Positions 1 through 9,186 of a stretch of DNA of 64,000 nt are shown in pieces. A program made the position numbers and the translations under genes. The notes under the pieces were generated by a model. It saw nothing but the letters and a program-made list of their open reading frames with translations, made no database searches and was not told the origin of the DNA. This stretch comes from Metabacillus idriensis. GTDB taxonomy: Bacteria > Bacillota > Bacilli > Bacillales > Bacillaceae. The stretch spans positions 30,135 to 94,134 of the forward strand of contig NZ_WKKF01000012.1 in NCBI RefSeq assembly GCF_009674765.1, given 5' to 3'. Within the stretch, counting starts at the first letter, position 1. Every line of letters begins with the position of its first letter.

Positions 1-864
1 GGAATCAAACCGCTGGTATGATTCCGCAATTGATGGAAAGAGCGTGAAAAGTGGAATCAAAAGGGTGCTATGATTCCACAATTTATGGAAGGAGCGTTGA
101 AAGTGGAATCAAACCGCTGCTATGATTCCGCAATTGATGGAAAGAGCGTGAAAAGTGGAATCAACCGCATGTCATGATTCCACAATCTATGGAAAGAGCG
201 TGGAAAGAGGAATGAAATCGCTGCTATGATTCCGCAATTGATGGAATGAGCGTGAAAAGTGGAATCAACCGCATGTCATGATTCCACAATCTATGGAAAG
301 AGCGTGAAAAGTGGAATCAACCGCGTGTTATGATTCCACAATCTATGGAAAGAGCGTGGAAAGAGGAATGAAATCGCTGCTATGATTCCGCAATTGATGG
401 AAAGAGCGTGAAAAGTGGAATCAACCGCATGTCATGATTCCACAATCTATGGAAAGAGCGTGAAAAGTGGAATCAACCGCGTGTTATGATTCCACAATCT
501 ATGAAATGAGGCTGAAGAGTGGAATCAGAGGCGTGCAATGATTCCACAATCTATGAAATGAGGCTGCAAAGTGGAATCAAAAGCGTGCAATGATTCCACA
601 TTTTATGGAATGAGGCTGAAGAGTGGAATCAAAAGGGTGCAATGATTCCACAATCTATGAAATGAGGCTGAAAAGAGGAATCAACCCGCTGCGTTGATTC
701 CCCTTTTTATGAAATGAGGCTGAAAAGAGGAATCAACTCGTTGCTATGATTCCACAATCTATGAAATGAGGCTGAACAGTGGAATCAATCGCGTACTATG
801 ATTCCACAATCGATGGAACTAGCCTGAAAAGAAGAATCAACCGCCTGCTCAGATTCCACAATCT
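1..864. repeat. Tandem array, 17 units of exactly 52 bp, each with a palindrome
   Basis: Units begin at 1, 53, 105, 157, 209, 261, 313, 365, 417, 469, 521, 573, 625, 677, 729, 781 and 833 (last one partial), so the period never varies. Every unit holds GGAATCA, 11 variable bases, then TGATTCC. Fourteen of the 17 have perfect 7-bp arms; the units at 209 and 365 carry GGAATGA and the final unit has decayed arms. Between palindromes lies a tail such as CACAATCTATGGAAAGAGCG. The early units share the ATGGAAAGAGCGTG tail and the later ones ATGAAATGAGGCTG, with the switch near 505. The period is not a multiple of 3 and the array has no long ORF, so it is non-coding. The array continues past the left edge. 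Function unknown. Confidence 0.97.
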
Positions 865-880
865 AAAATAACAACAAAAA

Positions 881-904
881 AACTGACTCACCACGAGTCA
901 GTTT
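881..904. terminator. Terminator of the SET-domain gene
   Basis: AACTGACTC, a 5-base loop, then GAGTCAGTT. On the minus strand it is followed by a T-rich stretch (874-881), directly after the stop of the SET-domain gene. It also separates that gene from the repeat array. Confidence 0.85.
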
Positions 905-908
905 TCCC

Positions 909-1304
909 TTATTTACCTTCTTCTTCATCTTCCCGGTCAAACCAAAGCAGCTCCTGATCTTCTTCGTCGCCGTTGTAGTTGATGAGAATTTCTTCTCCAG
1001 CTTTTATGTCTTTGTACGCGCTGAAGATAAAGGTATGGTTCTCGAAGCTGATTTCATAAGTGGCATTTGGTGTGTAGGAATGGTTGAACAGCATGCCGTA
1101 GCCCAGCAGGATGGCTGTGTGGTTCTGGCCATATTCAAATGCGTAATCAGCAAGTGTTGTTTTTTCAATATGTTCGTGCTCGGCATTTGGATAAGGAATT
1201 ACCGGAGCTTCGTGGATAATTTCACCTTTTGCGATGTCGCGAGTAGCGAATACGCCTCTATTAAATTCCCCGTCGCTGAGGGAAGATGTTTTAATTTCAA
1301 TCAT
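909..1304 (-). CDS. Small SET-domain protein (putative lysine methyltransferase)
   Basis: 131 aa, essentially a stand-alone SET domain. Residues 73-76 (FNHS) and 108-112 (INYNG) match the two conserved SET motifs that build the pseudoknot around S-adenosylmethionine; the N-terminal RGVFATRDIAKGE is the usual SET entry strand. SET proteins methylate lysine side chains; the substrate of these short bacterial ones is unknown. The C-terminus is very acidic. The start has an AGGTGA ribosome site a few bases upstream. It is monocistronic, ending in the hairpin at 881-904. Confidence 0.85.
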   Translation of the reverse strand: MIEIKTSSLSDGEFNRGVFATRDIAKGEIIHEAPVIPYPNAEHEHIEKTTLADYAFEYGQNHTAILLGYGMLFNHSYTPNATYEISFENHTFIFSAYKDIKAGEEILINYNGDEEDQELLWFDREDEEEGK

Positions 1305-1501
1305 TTGGTCACCTGTATAATCTTTCCTGTTAAGTTTTTTTCTTTATCTTAGCTTGACAGTTCAGTGGGAGAAAAGCAACTGTTTTCACCGATTGTTCTC
1401 ATTTTTTTAGTTGGAAATCCTTAAGTTGAAAACATCTGAAGTTCAGAACTAGAGCATAGAATGGTACATTAAATGAAAAGCAACGAACTGGGGAGATGAA
1501 A

Positions 1502-2080
1502 ATGGACAGAATCCGGAACTTTTCAGAATGGTTTTATTCGCGGGCTGGATGGAAGACACTAATAGCTTCAATCGTCATCTTTTTCTTGTTCATGCTGTTT
1601 GTGCTGCCGAGCGTCGCTGAAACGACGAAAGATATGACTGGTACAAGTGAATCCCCGGATGGATCCTATTTTTATTCTTCTGCAGATTTGTATAAAATAG
1701 CTGATGAGTATGGGGAGAAAGGGAGAGTGTATTACATTCAGTCAAGATTTACGTTTGATGTAGTCTGGCCGCTTGCATATTTGTTTTTTCTGGCTGCCGT
1801 TTTGACGGCAATTTATCGTGTGCTGCCAACGGGAAGTTCATTTCGGTTAGTTAATCTCATCCCGTTCGGCGGAGCGCTCTTTGACTATCTTGAGAATGCA
1901 GCATCTTCCGCTGTGATGTCCAGATATCCAAAGAAAACACCTGTGATTGCGGAACTTACTCCGATTTTTTCGTTTGTAAAGTGGAGTCTGATTTATGCAA
2001 GCTTTGGCTTGCTGTTTCTTGGAATATTTATAAACATTGTCTTCTATATAAAAACACGCAAAAAAAAATCGGACACCTAA
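1502..2080 (+). CDS. Membrane protein of unknown function
   Basis: 192 aa. The reading frame also offers an ATG at 1496, but GGGGAG (1490-1495) abuts that codon and sits 6 bases before the ATG at 1502, so 1502 is preferred. About four hydrophobic segments are visible: near residues 17-37, 75-98, 108-125 (weaker) and 150-180. The loop after the first segment (about 38-72) is polar and probably extracellular. The tail is lysine-rich. I do not recognise the family. The gene stands alone and its stop codon lies in the loop of the terminator at 2068-2096. Confidence 0.7.
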   Translation: MDRIRNFSEWFYSRAGWKTLIASIVIFFLFMLFVLPSVAETTKDMTGTSESPDGSYFYSSADLYKIADEYGEKGRVYYIQSRFTFDVVWPLAYLFFLAAVLTAIYRVLPTGSSFRLVNLIPFGGALFDYLENAASSAVMSRYPKKTPVIAELTPIFSFVKWSLIYASFGLLFLGIFINIVFYIKTRKKKSDT

Positions 2081-2096
2081 CATGTCCGATTTTTTT
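2068..2096. terminator. Bidirectional terminator between converging genes
   Basis: ATCGGACA, 7-base loop, TGTCCGAT, with A- and T-runs on either side. It serves the membrane-protein gene on the plus strand and ppc on the minus strand. Confidence 0.93.
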
Positions 2097-2099
2097 ACA

Positions 2100-4865
2100 T
2101 CAACCTGTGTTACGAAGTCCTGCAGCAATTCCATTAATCGTCAGGAGCACTTCACTTAAGAGCTCTTCATTAGGGAGATCATTTCCGGCTTCACGGAGTT
2201 TGGAAATCACTTCAACTTGGAAAAAGCTTAGTGGGTCCACATACGGGTTGCGGAGCCTTACAGATTCCTGGATGTTTGGAATGTGATCCATTAACTCTGT
2301 CTGCCCGGTTATGTGGAGCAAAATTTCTTTCGTTCTGTTATATTCTGCCGTGATATCGTTAAAGATCCGTTCGGCTGCCTGCGGATCGTCAACCATGGCG
2401 AGGTATTCTTTTGCCGCCATTAAATCGGCTTTTAATAAAGCCATTTGCAGGTTGTCGATGGTTGAACGGAAGAACGGCCAGCTTTTGTACATCTGCTGAA
2501 GGCGTTCAAGGTTTGCCGCATCTTTTATCCCGCTTTGTAATCCAGTTCCGGCTGCATACCATGCAGGGAGGAGCTGACGGCTCTGTGTCCATGCGAACAC
2601 CCAAGGGATGGCGCGCAAATCTTCAAACCGCTCGCTTCCTTTTCGGCTCATTGGACGTGATCCTATATTGAGCGCCCCAAGTTCAGGCAGGGGAGTTGCT
2701 TGTTTAAAATAATTCAAGAAGTCCGCATCTTTAAAGACTAGCTCCTGATATTTCTTTAGAGAGACAGCTGATATTTGATCCATCGCATCTTCCCAGTCAT
2801 TCGTGCGGATATCTGACTGTTCCGCTTCGTTTGAAACGTGTGCGGCAGCTGTAAGGAGTGTAGACGCTGCCTGTTCTAAACTGCGGTAAGCAATGTCGTA
2901 TAAACCATAGCGTGAGGAAAGAACCTCGCCCTGCTCGGTAATTTTCACTCCGTCTCCAAGTGTTTCAGCCGGCTGTGAAAGAAGACTGCGGTTTAGAGGG
3001 CCGCCGCCGCGTCCAAGTGAACCGCCGCGTCCATGGAAAAATTTCAGGCGAATGCTGTATTGCTTGGCCATATCATGAATTTCCTGCTGAGCTTTGTAGA
3101 GCTTCCAGTTAGCTGTCAGCGTGCCGCCGTCCTTGCTTCCATCCGAATAGCCAAGCATGATTTCCTGAAGGTTATTTTGCTCCTCCAGATGCTTGCGGTA
3201 GAAATCCAATTGAAACAGCTGCTCCATAATTTTTGGGCCTGCAATCAAATCATCGATCGTCTCCAGCAGGGGAGCGACATTAAGCTTGCTTTCCATCCGA
3301 CCATCAGGATGCAGACGGTAAAGTCCTGCTTCCTTGGCAAGAACCATCACTTCAAGAAGATCACTTGCTGATTGCGTCATACTAACCAAGTACACTTCAA
3401 TTGACCGCTCGCCAAATTCCTTGTGTGCGCTCCGGATCATATGGAACACATCTAAAACATTCTGTGTTTCCTTTGAGTAATCCTCTTTAAAAGAAACAAG
3501 AGGTCTTGGATCCTGCAGAACATCTCCAAGCAGCTTCATTTTTTCTTCCTCTGGCAGGCTGGAATAGTCCCGAGCAAGCTTTACGGAATGGAAAATCTCT
3601 TTAATTGCCGCCTCATGCTCGCCGCTGTGATTGCGGATATCCAGGGTTGCAAGATGAAAACCGAACAATTCAACCTGGCGAATCAGCTTCTGGAGGCTTT
3701 TCAGCTCATAGCCTTTAGGGTGATGAAGCTTGACGCTTTGCTGAATCAGCTTCAGATCATCTGAAAATTGCTGGGACGAATTGTAGCCAAACGGACTCTG
3801 CGGATCCAGCTTTTTAAGCATAATTGTTAATTTGCAGCGATACACTTCATGCTCAACTTGCCATCTTTCCTTTTTACTTAAAAGAGAAACTTCATCGCGG
3901 ACCGAATCAAGGAGTTCATCACTGACAGTCACTCTTTTTGTAGACTGGCTCAGACGTTTGCGCAAGTATTTTAAAGACTCTTTATATTTGCGGACAGCAA
4001 GCGTTCTGTGTTTATTCAGCGTTTTCCAAGTGATATCTGCGGTTACATTTGGGTTGCCATCGCGGTCTCCGCCGATCCAAGATCCGAAGCGGAGGAAATT
4101 CGGAACCTGCCATTCGCTCTCCGGATAGTTAGACTGCAGACAATCTTCTAATTCCTGATGAATTTGAGGGAGCACTTCAAATAGAGTTTCATCAAAATAA
4201 TACAATCCATTTGCGACTTCATCCATAACAGTAGGCTTACGGTCACGCAGCTCATCTGTCTGCCACAAAATCACGACTTCATTGAATAGACGATCCTCAA
4301 GTTCGGCACGTTCACGCTTAGTATGAATCGGCTGATCCAGACTATTAAGCAGTGTGGCGATCCGCTTATGTATTTCAAGCACACTTCGTCTTGTCGCTTC
4401 TGTTGGATGAGCAGTAATAATAAGCTCAAGTGAAAGAGTTTTGAGCAGATTCTGAATGACATCCGCAGCAACGCCATTCTCTTTTAAAGAGGCAACAGCA
4501 TTTTCCAATGAACCTGGCTGCTTCACAGACTCTTCCTGAAATTGATAATCGCGTCTTCTTCTGATGCGATGATTTTGCTCTGCAATATTAACTAGATGAA
4601 AATAAACCGCAAATGCTCTGATAACCTGCTTTCTCAGCGGAGGCTCAAGCGTACTTATTTCACTTTTTAAATCGGCATATATAGATTCATCCGAATTGCT
4701 GCGAAGCGATTTTGTCATCTCCCGGATTTTTTCTACCTTATCTAACAGGGGATGGCCGCCCTGGTGGACTAACACATCTCCCAGCATGTTTCCAAGGAAC
4801 TTTACATCACGGCGCAGTGCCGCGTTATGATCACGATCTTGTATGGTTTCTGTTTTTACCGTCAT
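2100..4865 (-). CDS. ppc: Phosphoenolpyruvate carboxylase
   Basis: Carboxylates PEP with bicarbonate to oxaloacetate, an anaplerotic feed into the TCA cycle, in the cytoplasm. 921 aa, normal for the family. Hallmarks in order: HPTEATRRS (catalytic His), GSWIGGDRDGNP, GYSDGSKDGG, FHGRGGSLGRGGGP and GSRPMSRK near the C-terminal active-site region. The C-terminus NTG matches the family's conserved end. A longer start at 4898 exists, but AGAGGTG lies 7 bases ahead of the ATG at 4865, so that start is chosen. Single gene, closed by the terminator at 2068-2096. Confidence 0.97.
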   Translation of the reverse strand: MTVKTETIQDRDHNAALRRDVKFLGNMLGDVLVHQGGHPLLDKVEKIREMTKSLRSNSDESIYADLKSEISTLEPPLRKQVIRAFAVYFHLVNIAEQNHRIRRRRDYQFQEESVKQPGSLENAVASLKENGVAADVIQNLLKTLSLELIITAHPTEATRRSVLEIHKRIATLLNSLDQPIHTKRERAELEDRLFNEVVILWQTDELRDRKPTVMDEVANGLYYFDETLFEVLPQIHQELEDCLQSNYPESEWQVPNFLRFGSWIGGDRDGNPNVTADITWKTLNKHRTLAVRKYKESLKYLRKRLSQSTKRVTVSDELLDSVRDEVSLLSKKERWQVEHEVYRCKLTIMLKKLDPQSPFGYNSSQQFSDDLKLIQQSVKLHHPKGYELKSLQKLIRQVELFGFHLATLDIRNHSGEHEAAIKEIFHSVKLARDYSSLPEEEKMKLLGDVLQDPRPLVSFKEDYSKETQNVLDVFHMIRSAHKEFGERSIEVYLVSMTQSASDLLEVMVLAKEAGLYRLHPDGRMESKLNVAPLLETIDDLIAGPKIMEQLFQLDFYRKHLEEQNNLQEIMLGYSDGSKDGGTLTANWKLYKAQQEIHDMAKQYSIRLKFFHGRGGSLGRGGGPLNRSLLSQPAETLGDGVKITEQGEVLSSRYGLYDIAYRSLEQAASTLLTAAAHVSNEAEQSDIRTNDWEDAMDQISAVSLKKYQELVFKDADFLNYFKQATPLPELGALNIGSRPMSRKGSERFEDLRAIPWVFAWTQSRQLLPAWYAAGTGLQSGIKDAANLERLQQMYKSWPFFRSTIDNLQMALLKADLMAAKEYLAMVDDPQAAERIFNDITAEYNRTKEILLHITGQTELMDHIPNIQESVRLRNPYVDPLSFFQVEVISKLREAGNDLPNEELLSEVLLTINGIAAGLRNTG

Positions 4866-5074
4866 TCTATGCACCTCTTTTACTGGAATGGATTCCATCT
4901 TTTTAGCAGTTGTTATTTGAAAATTAAAATAATGATAAGTTTACCATGAATCGTATAAAAATGCATAGTATTCGCTTTTATATTGTTCTAATTTTTAGAA
5001 TCTTCATGTTAAAATATTGTCATACTGCCCACATTTATATGGACGGGATTACTGGTTTAAGGTGATGAAAGGAA

Positions 5075-5506
5075 ATGAAAAGAGTAAATGTAGTTTACGT
5101 TCTTTTATATCATGATACAACTAATAAGATTTTAATGGTTAAAAATAAAGGCAAACGCTCTTCCTCTTATTATACATTGCCGGGCGGCGCAGTGGAGGAT
5201 GATGAAACACTTGATCACGCTGCAATTCGAGAGGTTAGGGAAGAAACGGGGTTAGAGGTTTCTGTCCATGGAATGATTAATATCAGTGAAGCATTCCTTG
5301 AAGAAAGAGGACATCATGCCATTTTCTTTACTTTTCTCGGCAGAATAACCGGCGGAAAACAGGAAATCATCATGCCCGGAGAAATAGAAGAAATCACCTG
5401 GATGGATACTGAACAGGCGTCAAAATATCTTCATTTCGAAGCTGAACAGGATGGACTCACAAATCAGAGTACTGCCATACCATATAAGTTCTTAAGAAAT
5501 CTGTAG
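5075..5506 (+). CDS. Nudix hydrolase
   Basis: 143 aa. A complete Nudix box is present: Gly38, Glu44, then Arg52-Glu53-Val54, Glu56-Glu57, Gly59-Leu60, fitting GX5EX7REUXEEXGU. Such enzymes hydrolyse nucleoside diphosphates linked to another moiety, using Mg2+ held by the box glutamates. The substrate cannot be read from the sequence. AAGGAA precedes the ATG. It stands alone between ppc (divergent) and the STAS gene. Confidence 0.9.
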   Translation: MKRVNVVYVLLYHDTTNKILMVKNKGKRSSSYYTLPGGAVEDDETLDHAAIREVREETGLEVSVHGMINISEAFLEERGHHAIFFTFLGRITGGKQEIIMPGEIEEITWMDTEQASKYLHFEAEQDGLTNQSTAIPYKFLRNL

Positions 5507-5725
5507 AGGAAGCCTCATTGCAAATTTGAGCCTTTCTTTCTTTAATGCAGTTTTTAAAAATGTGAGAGAAATGCTTTTGCAGCTGCCTTAAACAAAGCAT
5601 CCATTTTGATGATTAAGATAGCAGAGTTTTGTAATAATGATTCATCTCTGCACTAATTCACAAGGTGTATGCTATTATATTGATTACATATATATTTATG
5701 GTACTTTTTTGAAAAGGAGAAAACT

Positions 5726-6739
5726 ATGAACTCTTTTATTAATATAGGCGGTCTTGAATTCAAATGGGACTTGGAAAACGGTCAATTTTTATTCGAGGAA
5801 GAAGATGCTGTGCTATTCTGGATTTCAAGTGCGATGAAAACGTTCTTTGATACAATTGAAGAAATTTCTGGAGAGGAAGCATCAAATCTAGTTTTTGAGA
5901 CGACAGGATTCAGACAGGGATTAGTGGTGGGAGAATACTTTTCTAAATTGAAAAATGTCAGTATATTAGAAGCGACAGAGTTAATTACAAATACTTATGC
6001 TTCAGCTGGCTGGGGCCGTACCGAAGTGAAAGATTTTCATTTAGATATGAAAACACTGACAGTCGAGCTTAAAGACAGCTGGGAACATAAAATTAACATA
6101 GCGCAAAGGAAGACCAAGGGAGGAAATTTTCTTCCTGCACACTATGCTGGAATATTTACAGGACTTTTTGGCGTGAATATTTGGTATAAAGTCCTACATT
6201 ATCAACTAGAGGGGCACGATCTCAGTGTCATAAAATACTTTCCATCAGACATTTCGATAACAAATAACATTCACCAATTAGCCCGAAAAAAAGAAACTGA
6301 ACAAATTATGCAGCTAGAAGCTTTAGTAGAAGACAAAACAAGGGAATTGAAGGTACTTGTTAAACAGCTTTCTTCTCCTATCATCCCCGTTCTTGAGGGA
6401 ATAGTCGTGGTGCCGTTGATTGGAAAATACGATGAAGAACGTGCGGAAGAACTTGCAGATAAAACATTAATGAATCTTCCATCACATAAAGCTAACTATC
6501 TGATTCTTGATTTGACAGGCATTGATAACGATCTTAGTCAGCATACAACTAGTTTTATCTCAAAAATTGGATATGCAGCAAATCTTTCTGGCACAAAAAC
6601 AGTTCTTGTGGGAATATCTCCTGAATTAAGTATGCAAATTACTGAATCAGAAATAGATTTCACTAAATTTGATGCTTTTCAAACTCTTCAGCACGGAATT
6701 CTTTATGCTTTAGGGCAAATAGGACGTCAGGTTCTTTAA
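5726..6739 (+). CDS. V4R-like sensor with C-terminal STAS domain (RsbR-type)
   Basis: 337 aa. Residues about 20-175 resemble a V4R (4-vinyl-reductase-like) ligand-binding domain, with GFRQGLVVGEYF and a HYAGIFTGLFG segment near its end. A short charged helix (about 190-215) leads to a STAS domain (about 218-337). This is the build of RsbR-type stressosome proteins, where the N-terminal module senses a signal and STAS partners with RsbS/RsbT. In STAS the position that is usually threonine before GI.PE is valine (VLVGISPE), so one phosphorylation site may be missing. AAAAGGAGA precedes the ATG. It stands alone; a related STAS gene lies at the right edge of the window. Confidence 0.75.
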   Translation: MNSFINIGGLEFKWDLENGQFLFEEEDAVLFWISSAMKTFFDTIEEISGEEASNLVFETTGFRQGLVVGEYFSKLKNVSILEATELITNTYASAGWGRTEVKDFHLDMKTLTVELKDSWEHKINIAQRKTKGGNFLPAHYAGIFTGLFGVNIWYKVLHYQLEGHDLSVIKYFPSDISITNNIHQLARKKETEQIMQLEALVEDKTRELKVLVKQLSSPIIPVLEGIVVVPLIGKYDEERAEELADKTLMNLPSHKANYLILDLTGIDNDLSQHTTSFISKIGYAANLSGTKTVLVGISPELSMQITESEIDFTKFDAFQTLQHGILYALGQIGRQVL

Positions 6740-6759
6740 CTATAAAGCTTTGTTAATCT

Positions 6760-7341
6760 TTAATGTTGATATTTAGTAAAAAATAAGAGAAGTTTCTTGA
6801 ATGAAGAAGCTCTCTTGTTTTTATTTAAGCGAACGTTATATATTACGGCGATATCTGCAAGAAATATAGTCTTCGCTTTCATTATTATCAAAGCTGTCTT
6901 GCTCTTTTCAAACTGAAAGCCTCTTGCCTCATAAAAAGGAATGCCTTTCATATTCCCTTTTGAGACAGAAACCCACTGTTCAGTTGCTCCTTTGCTTTTT
7001 TGTAATTCAGTAAGGACTTGTAAAAGCTGAGTTCCTATTCCTTCTCCTCGCCGATTAGGGTCTAAATAAAGTACGAATACCTCGCCCTTATCTTTATCAA
7101 TTAATCCTCCACCTATTGCTCCAACTACTTTTTCACCTTCTAAAGCTATAAAATAACCATTCCAACCATCATTAGAATGTAAAACCTCTTTATGAACTCT
7201 ATCATAATTATAAAATTCACTTATAATTCTTTCTATGTATTCAAATGAATGTGTATTAATATAAGTAGCCCTATAACCGTCTGAACAAACTTTAATGATA
7301 CCTTCAATATGTTGTATATCTGCTTTTTTTACTTCAATCAA
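6760..7341 (-). CDS. GNAT-family N-acetyltransferase
   Basis: About 193 aa. The acetyl-CoA loop RRGEGIGTQLL and the PFYEARGFQFEKS motif are clear GNAT signatures; the acceptor is unknown. The frame is open from a GTG at 7350, but the AGAGG site touches that codon; the TTG at 7341 has normal spacing and is preferred. It overlaps the stop of the upstream gene by 8 bases, suggesting coupled translation. The C-terminal 35-40 residues (after KSKTAL) are lysine-rich and do not look like part of a GNAT fold; the gene may have lost its original stop. Confidence 0.75.
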   Translation of the reverse strand: MIEVKKADIQHIEGIIKVCSDGYRATYINTHSFEYIERIISEFYNYDRVHKEVLHSNDGWNGYFIALEGEKVVGAIGGGLIDKDKGEVFVLYLDPNRRGEGIGTQLLQVLTELQKSKGATEQWVSVSKGNMKGIPFYEARGFQFEKSKTALIIMKAKTIFLADIAVIYNVRLNKNKRASSFKKLLLFFTKYQH

Positions 7342-7957
7342 AAATTGCACCCTCTTTCTGAGTATTTCTGACTAATGGCATTGCACTATTTTGAACAAAG
7401 TTACAAAGCTCAGGGTTAGAAAGCAAATTTGACAACTCCAATAAATATAAGTAATGGTCATCACTTGAATCTCCTTCAATATGAATACCTTTATCAATCA
7501 TTTCTAACAAAAAAGATGAAAGAAGAATTTCAACGGTGAGATTTTCCGTTTCTTCAAAATACTTTACGTTAAAACCAGCAAAAACTTTTTGCTTGATATC
7601 TTTAACATTCTGTATAACGTGTTGTAATTTTGACATTGGAATATTAATCTCCATTAATTTATGGCAGTATTGATCAGGGTTTTCTACTACCTTCCTACCT
7701 TTATAATCATAAACGTAGTAGTTTTCCTGGTCGTCTAAATTTTGTAACACCTTGGTCAATAAGTAGTATTTATCAGTAAGTTCTGTTGTTAATTGCGACT
7801 TTTCCTTTCCGACTAACAGTGTTAGATTAATCGGATTAGGGATGGTGATAGAGTGAATAGAGAGAGCTAAAGATGTTATTTTTGTTTTAACAATCGGATT
7901 GTTTAAATACTCATCTTGTAGTGCTCCTTTATAAATGGCAATCAAATAATGATTCAT
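7334..7957 (-). CDS. Protein of unknown function
   Basis: 207 aa, mostly polar, no signal peptide or membrane span. I do not recognise it. AAAGGAG lies 7-8 bases before the ATG. It is the first gene of a two-gene unit with the GNAT that follows and overlaps it. It begins only about 40 bp from the stop of the transposase gene, so the insertion sequence sits right against its ribosome site and may have cut or replaced its original promoter. Confidence 0.6.
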   Translation of the reverse strand: MNHYLIAIYKGALQDEYLNNPIVKTKITSLALSIHSITIPNPINLTLLVGKEKSQLTTELTDKYYLLTKVLQNLDDQENYYVYDYKGRKVVENPDQYCHKLMEINIPMSKLQHVIQNVKDIKQKVFAGFNVKYFEETENLTVEILLSSFLLEMIDKGIHIEGDSSDDHYLYLLELSNLLSNPELCNFVQNSAMPLVRNTQKEGAIFD

Positions 7958-7998
7958 TCGTAAAAACTCCTTTCCCTTTTAAGGTAAACCAAAATGAA

Positions 7999-9045
7999 TT
8001 ATTTGGTAAATTCTGATAATCTAAGTTTATCAAAGGTCGCATTCATCGAGAATAAACAACTTTCAACAATCATTTTACTTACCGTTGTATCACCATTTTT
8101 ATGCTTAATCTGATCCAGAAATTGAAACCAACTCAAATAATGGTCGAGGTACTTCGTTGCCACGCCATTAAATCGGTTTAACCAACCCTTTAGACGACTG
8201 TGATAACTATTTACATTTTGAATATGATAAACCCCTCGAACTCGTTCCTTACCATCTGATTTAAATCGGTAATGCTCAAGTCCTTTTTCTTTTGCATAAG
8301 TCATAAATGCCCGCCAAGCATCTGTACAGAGAACATTGGTAGGAGTAAGTTTAGAACCGATTGCTGCTTCCAACCGAGTTTTTACAATCCGTCCCTGACC
8401 AACCACTTTCGAGTTAGCCTTCTGGCGGTCTCTTGCCACAAGAACACAGACTTGTTCTTTACTGATGCCTCGTTGCGAAGACGAACCACCTCGTTTTCGA
8501 GCTTTTCGACCTTCCACTTTACGTTTTCCTTTTTCAGAGTACAGAAAGTAAGTCTCGTCCATTTCTACGATACCTTCAAATTGATCAAAGTCCATCTCTT
8601 TAATGGCTGATAGGAGTTTATGCCTCCAATAGAACAAAGTTACATAGTGAACCTTTAAAAGCTCTGCCGACTTACGTAATGAATAGCCTTCAATCATACA
8701 TTGAACGAACTCCAACCATTTGTGAGGAAGGTGAGTATGATATAGAGGGGTATTTGTCACATCAGTAAACGTCTTCCCGCACTCTTTGCAACGATAACGT
8801 TGACGTTCAAGAGTGCGGCTTCCCATTTTGACATAATATTTACCGAAACGAACGGCGTTATTGGAATGACAATGAGAACAAGTAAATCCATCTTTATGTT
8901 TTCTTTCAGAAACCTCTTTAAATACTGGTTCACTTGTAGAATAGGAAGCAAGAGATTTAGTGAAGAATTCTTTTAGACGGTATTGGTCTGCTGTACTTAA
9001 CTTAGCAATCTCTTGGATGATATCCTTCAGTGCCATTCTTAACAA
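7999..9045 (-). mobile_element. IS1595-family transposase
   Basis: 348 aa. The N-terminus has a zinc ribbon (CSHC about 56-59, CKEC about 86-89), then a helix-turn-helix-like stretch, then the DDE/DDN nuclease: EMDETYF, CTDAWRAF and an N-x-x-N motif (NVNSYHSRLK) where the third acidic residue would be, as in the DDN branch of this family. The ORF looks intact. Weakly matching ends can be proposed near 7983 and 9120, but I find no 8-bp target duplication, so the exact limits are unsettled. A start at the second Met (MALKDII) is equally possible. Confidence 0.88.
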
Positions 9046-9132
9046 CTCACTCTCATTCTAATTTATATTTATTATAGAACAAGAGTTCGCTTTTTTCAAA
9101 TAACAACAGAGTTGTTTAACATAGCTAACTAT

Positions 9133-9186
9133 AAAAAAAAAGATATGCAAGACTTCGAAAAAAGAAGACTTGCATATCTTTTTTTA
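9133..9186. terminator. Long bidirectional hairpin upstream of the transposase
   Basis: GATATGCAAG-A-CTTC pairs with GAAG-A-CTTGCATATC around a short A-rich loop, with only one A/A mismatch; A-runs and T-runs flank it. It would stop transcription entering the insertion sequence from the right. Confidence 0.8.

Noticed and set aside
1-864. The tandem array as a CRISPR
   Set aside because: There are no unique spacers; the whole 52-bp unit is repeated, and no cas gene is in the window.
3033-3371. Open frame opposite ppc
   Set aside because: It is a shadow of the strongly conserved ppc coding strand; other long antisense frames over well-identified genes were discarded likewise.
7973-9128. Exact ends of the IS1595-type element
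   Set aside because: Only a weak match exists between 7983 onward and the inverted sequence ending near 9120, and the flanking 8-mers differ, so no ends or target duplication are claimed.
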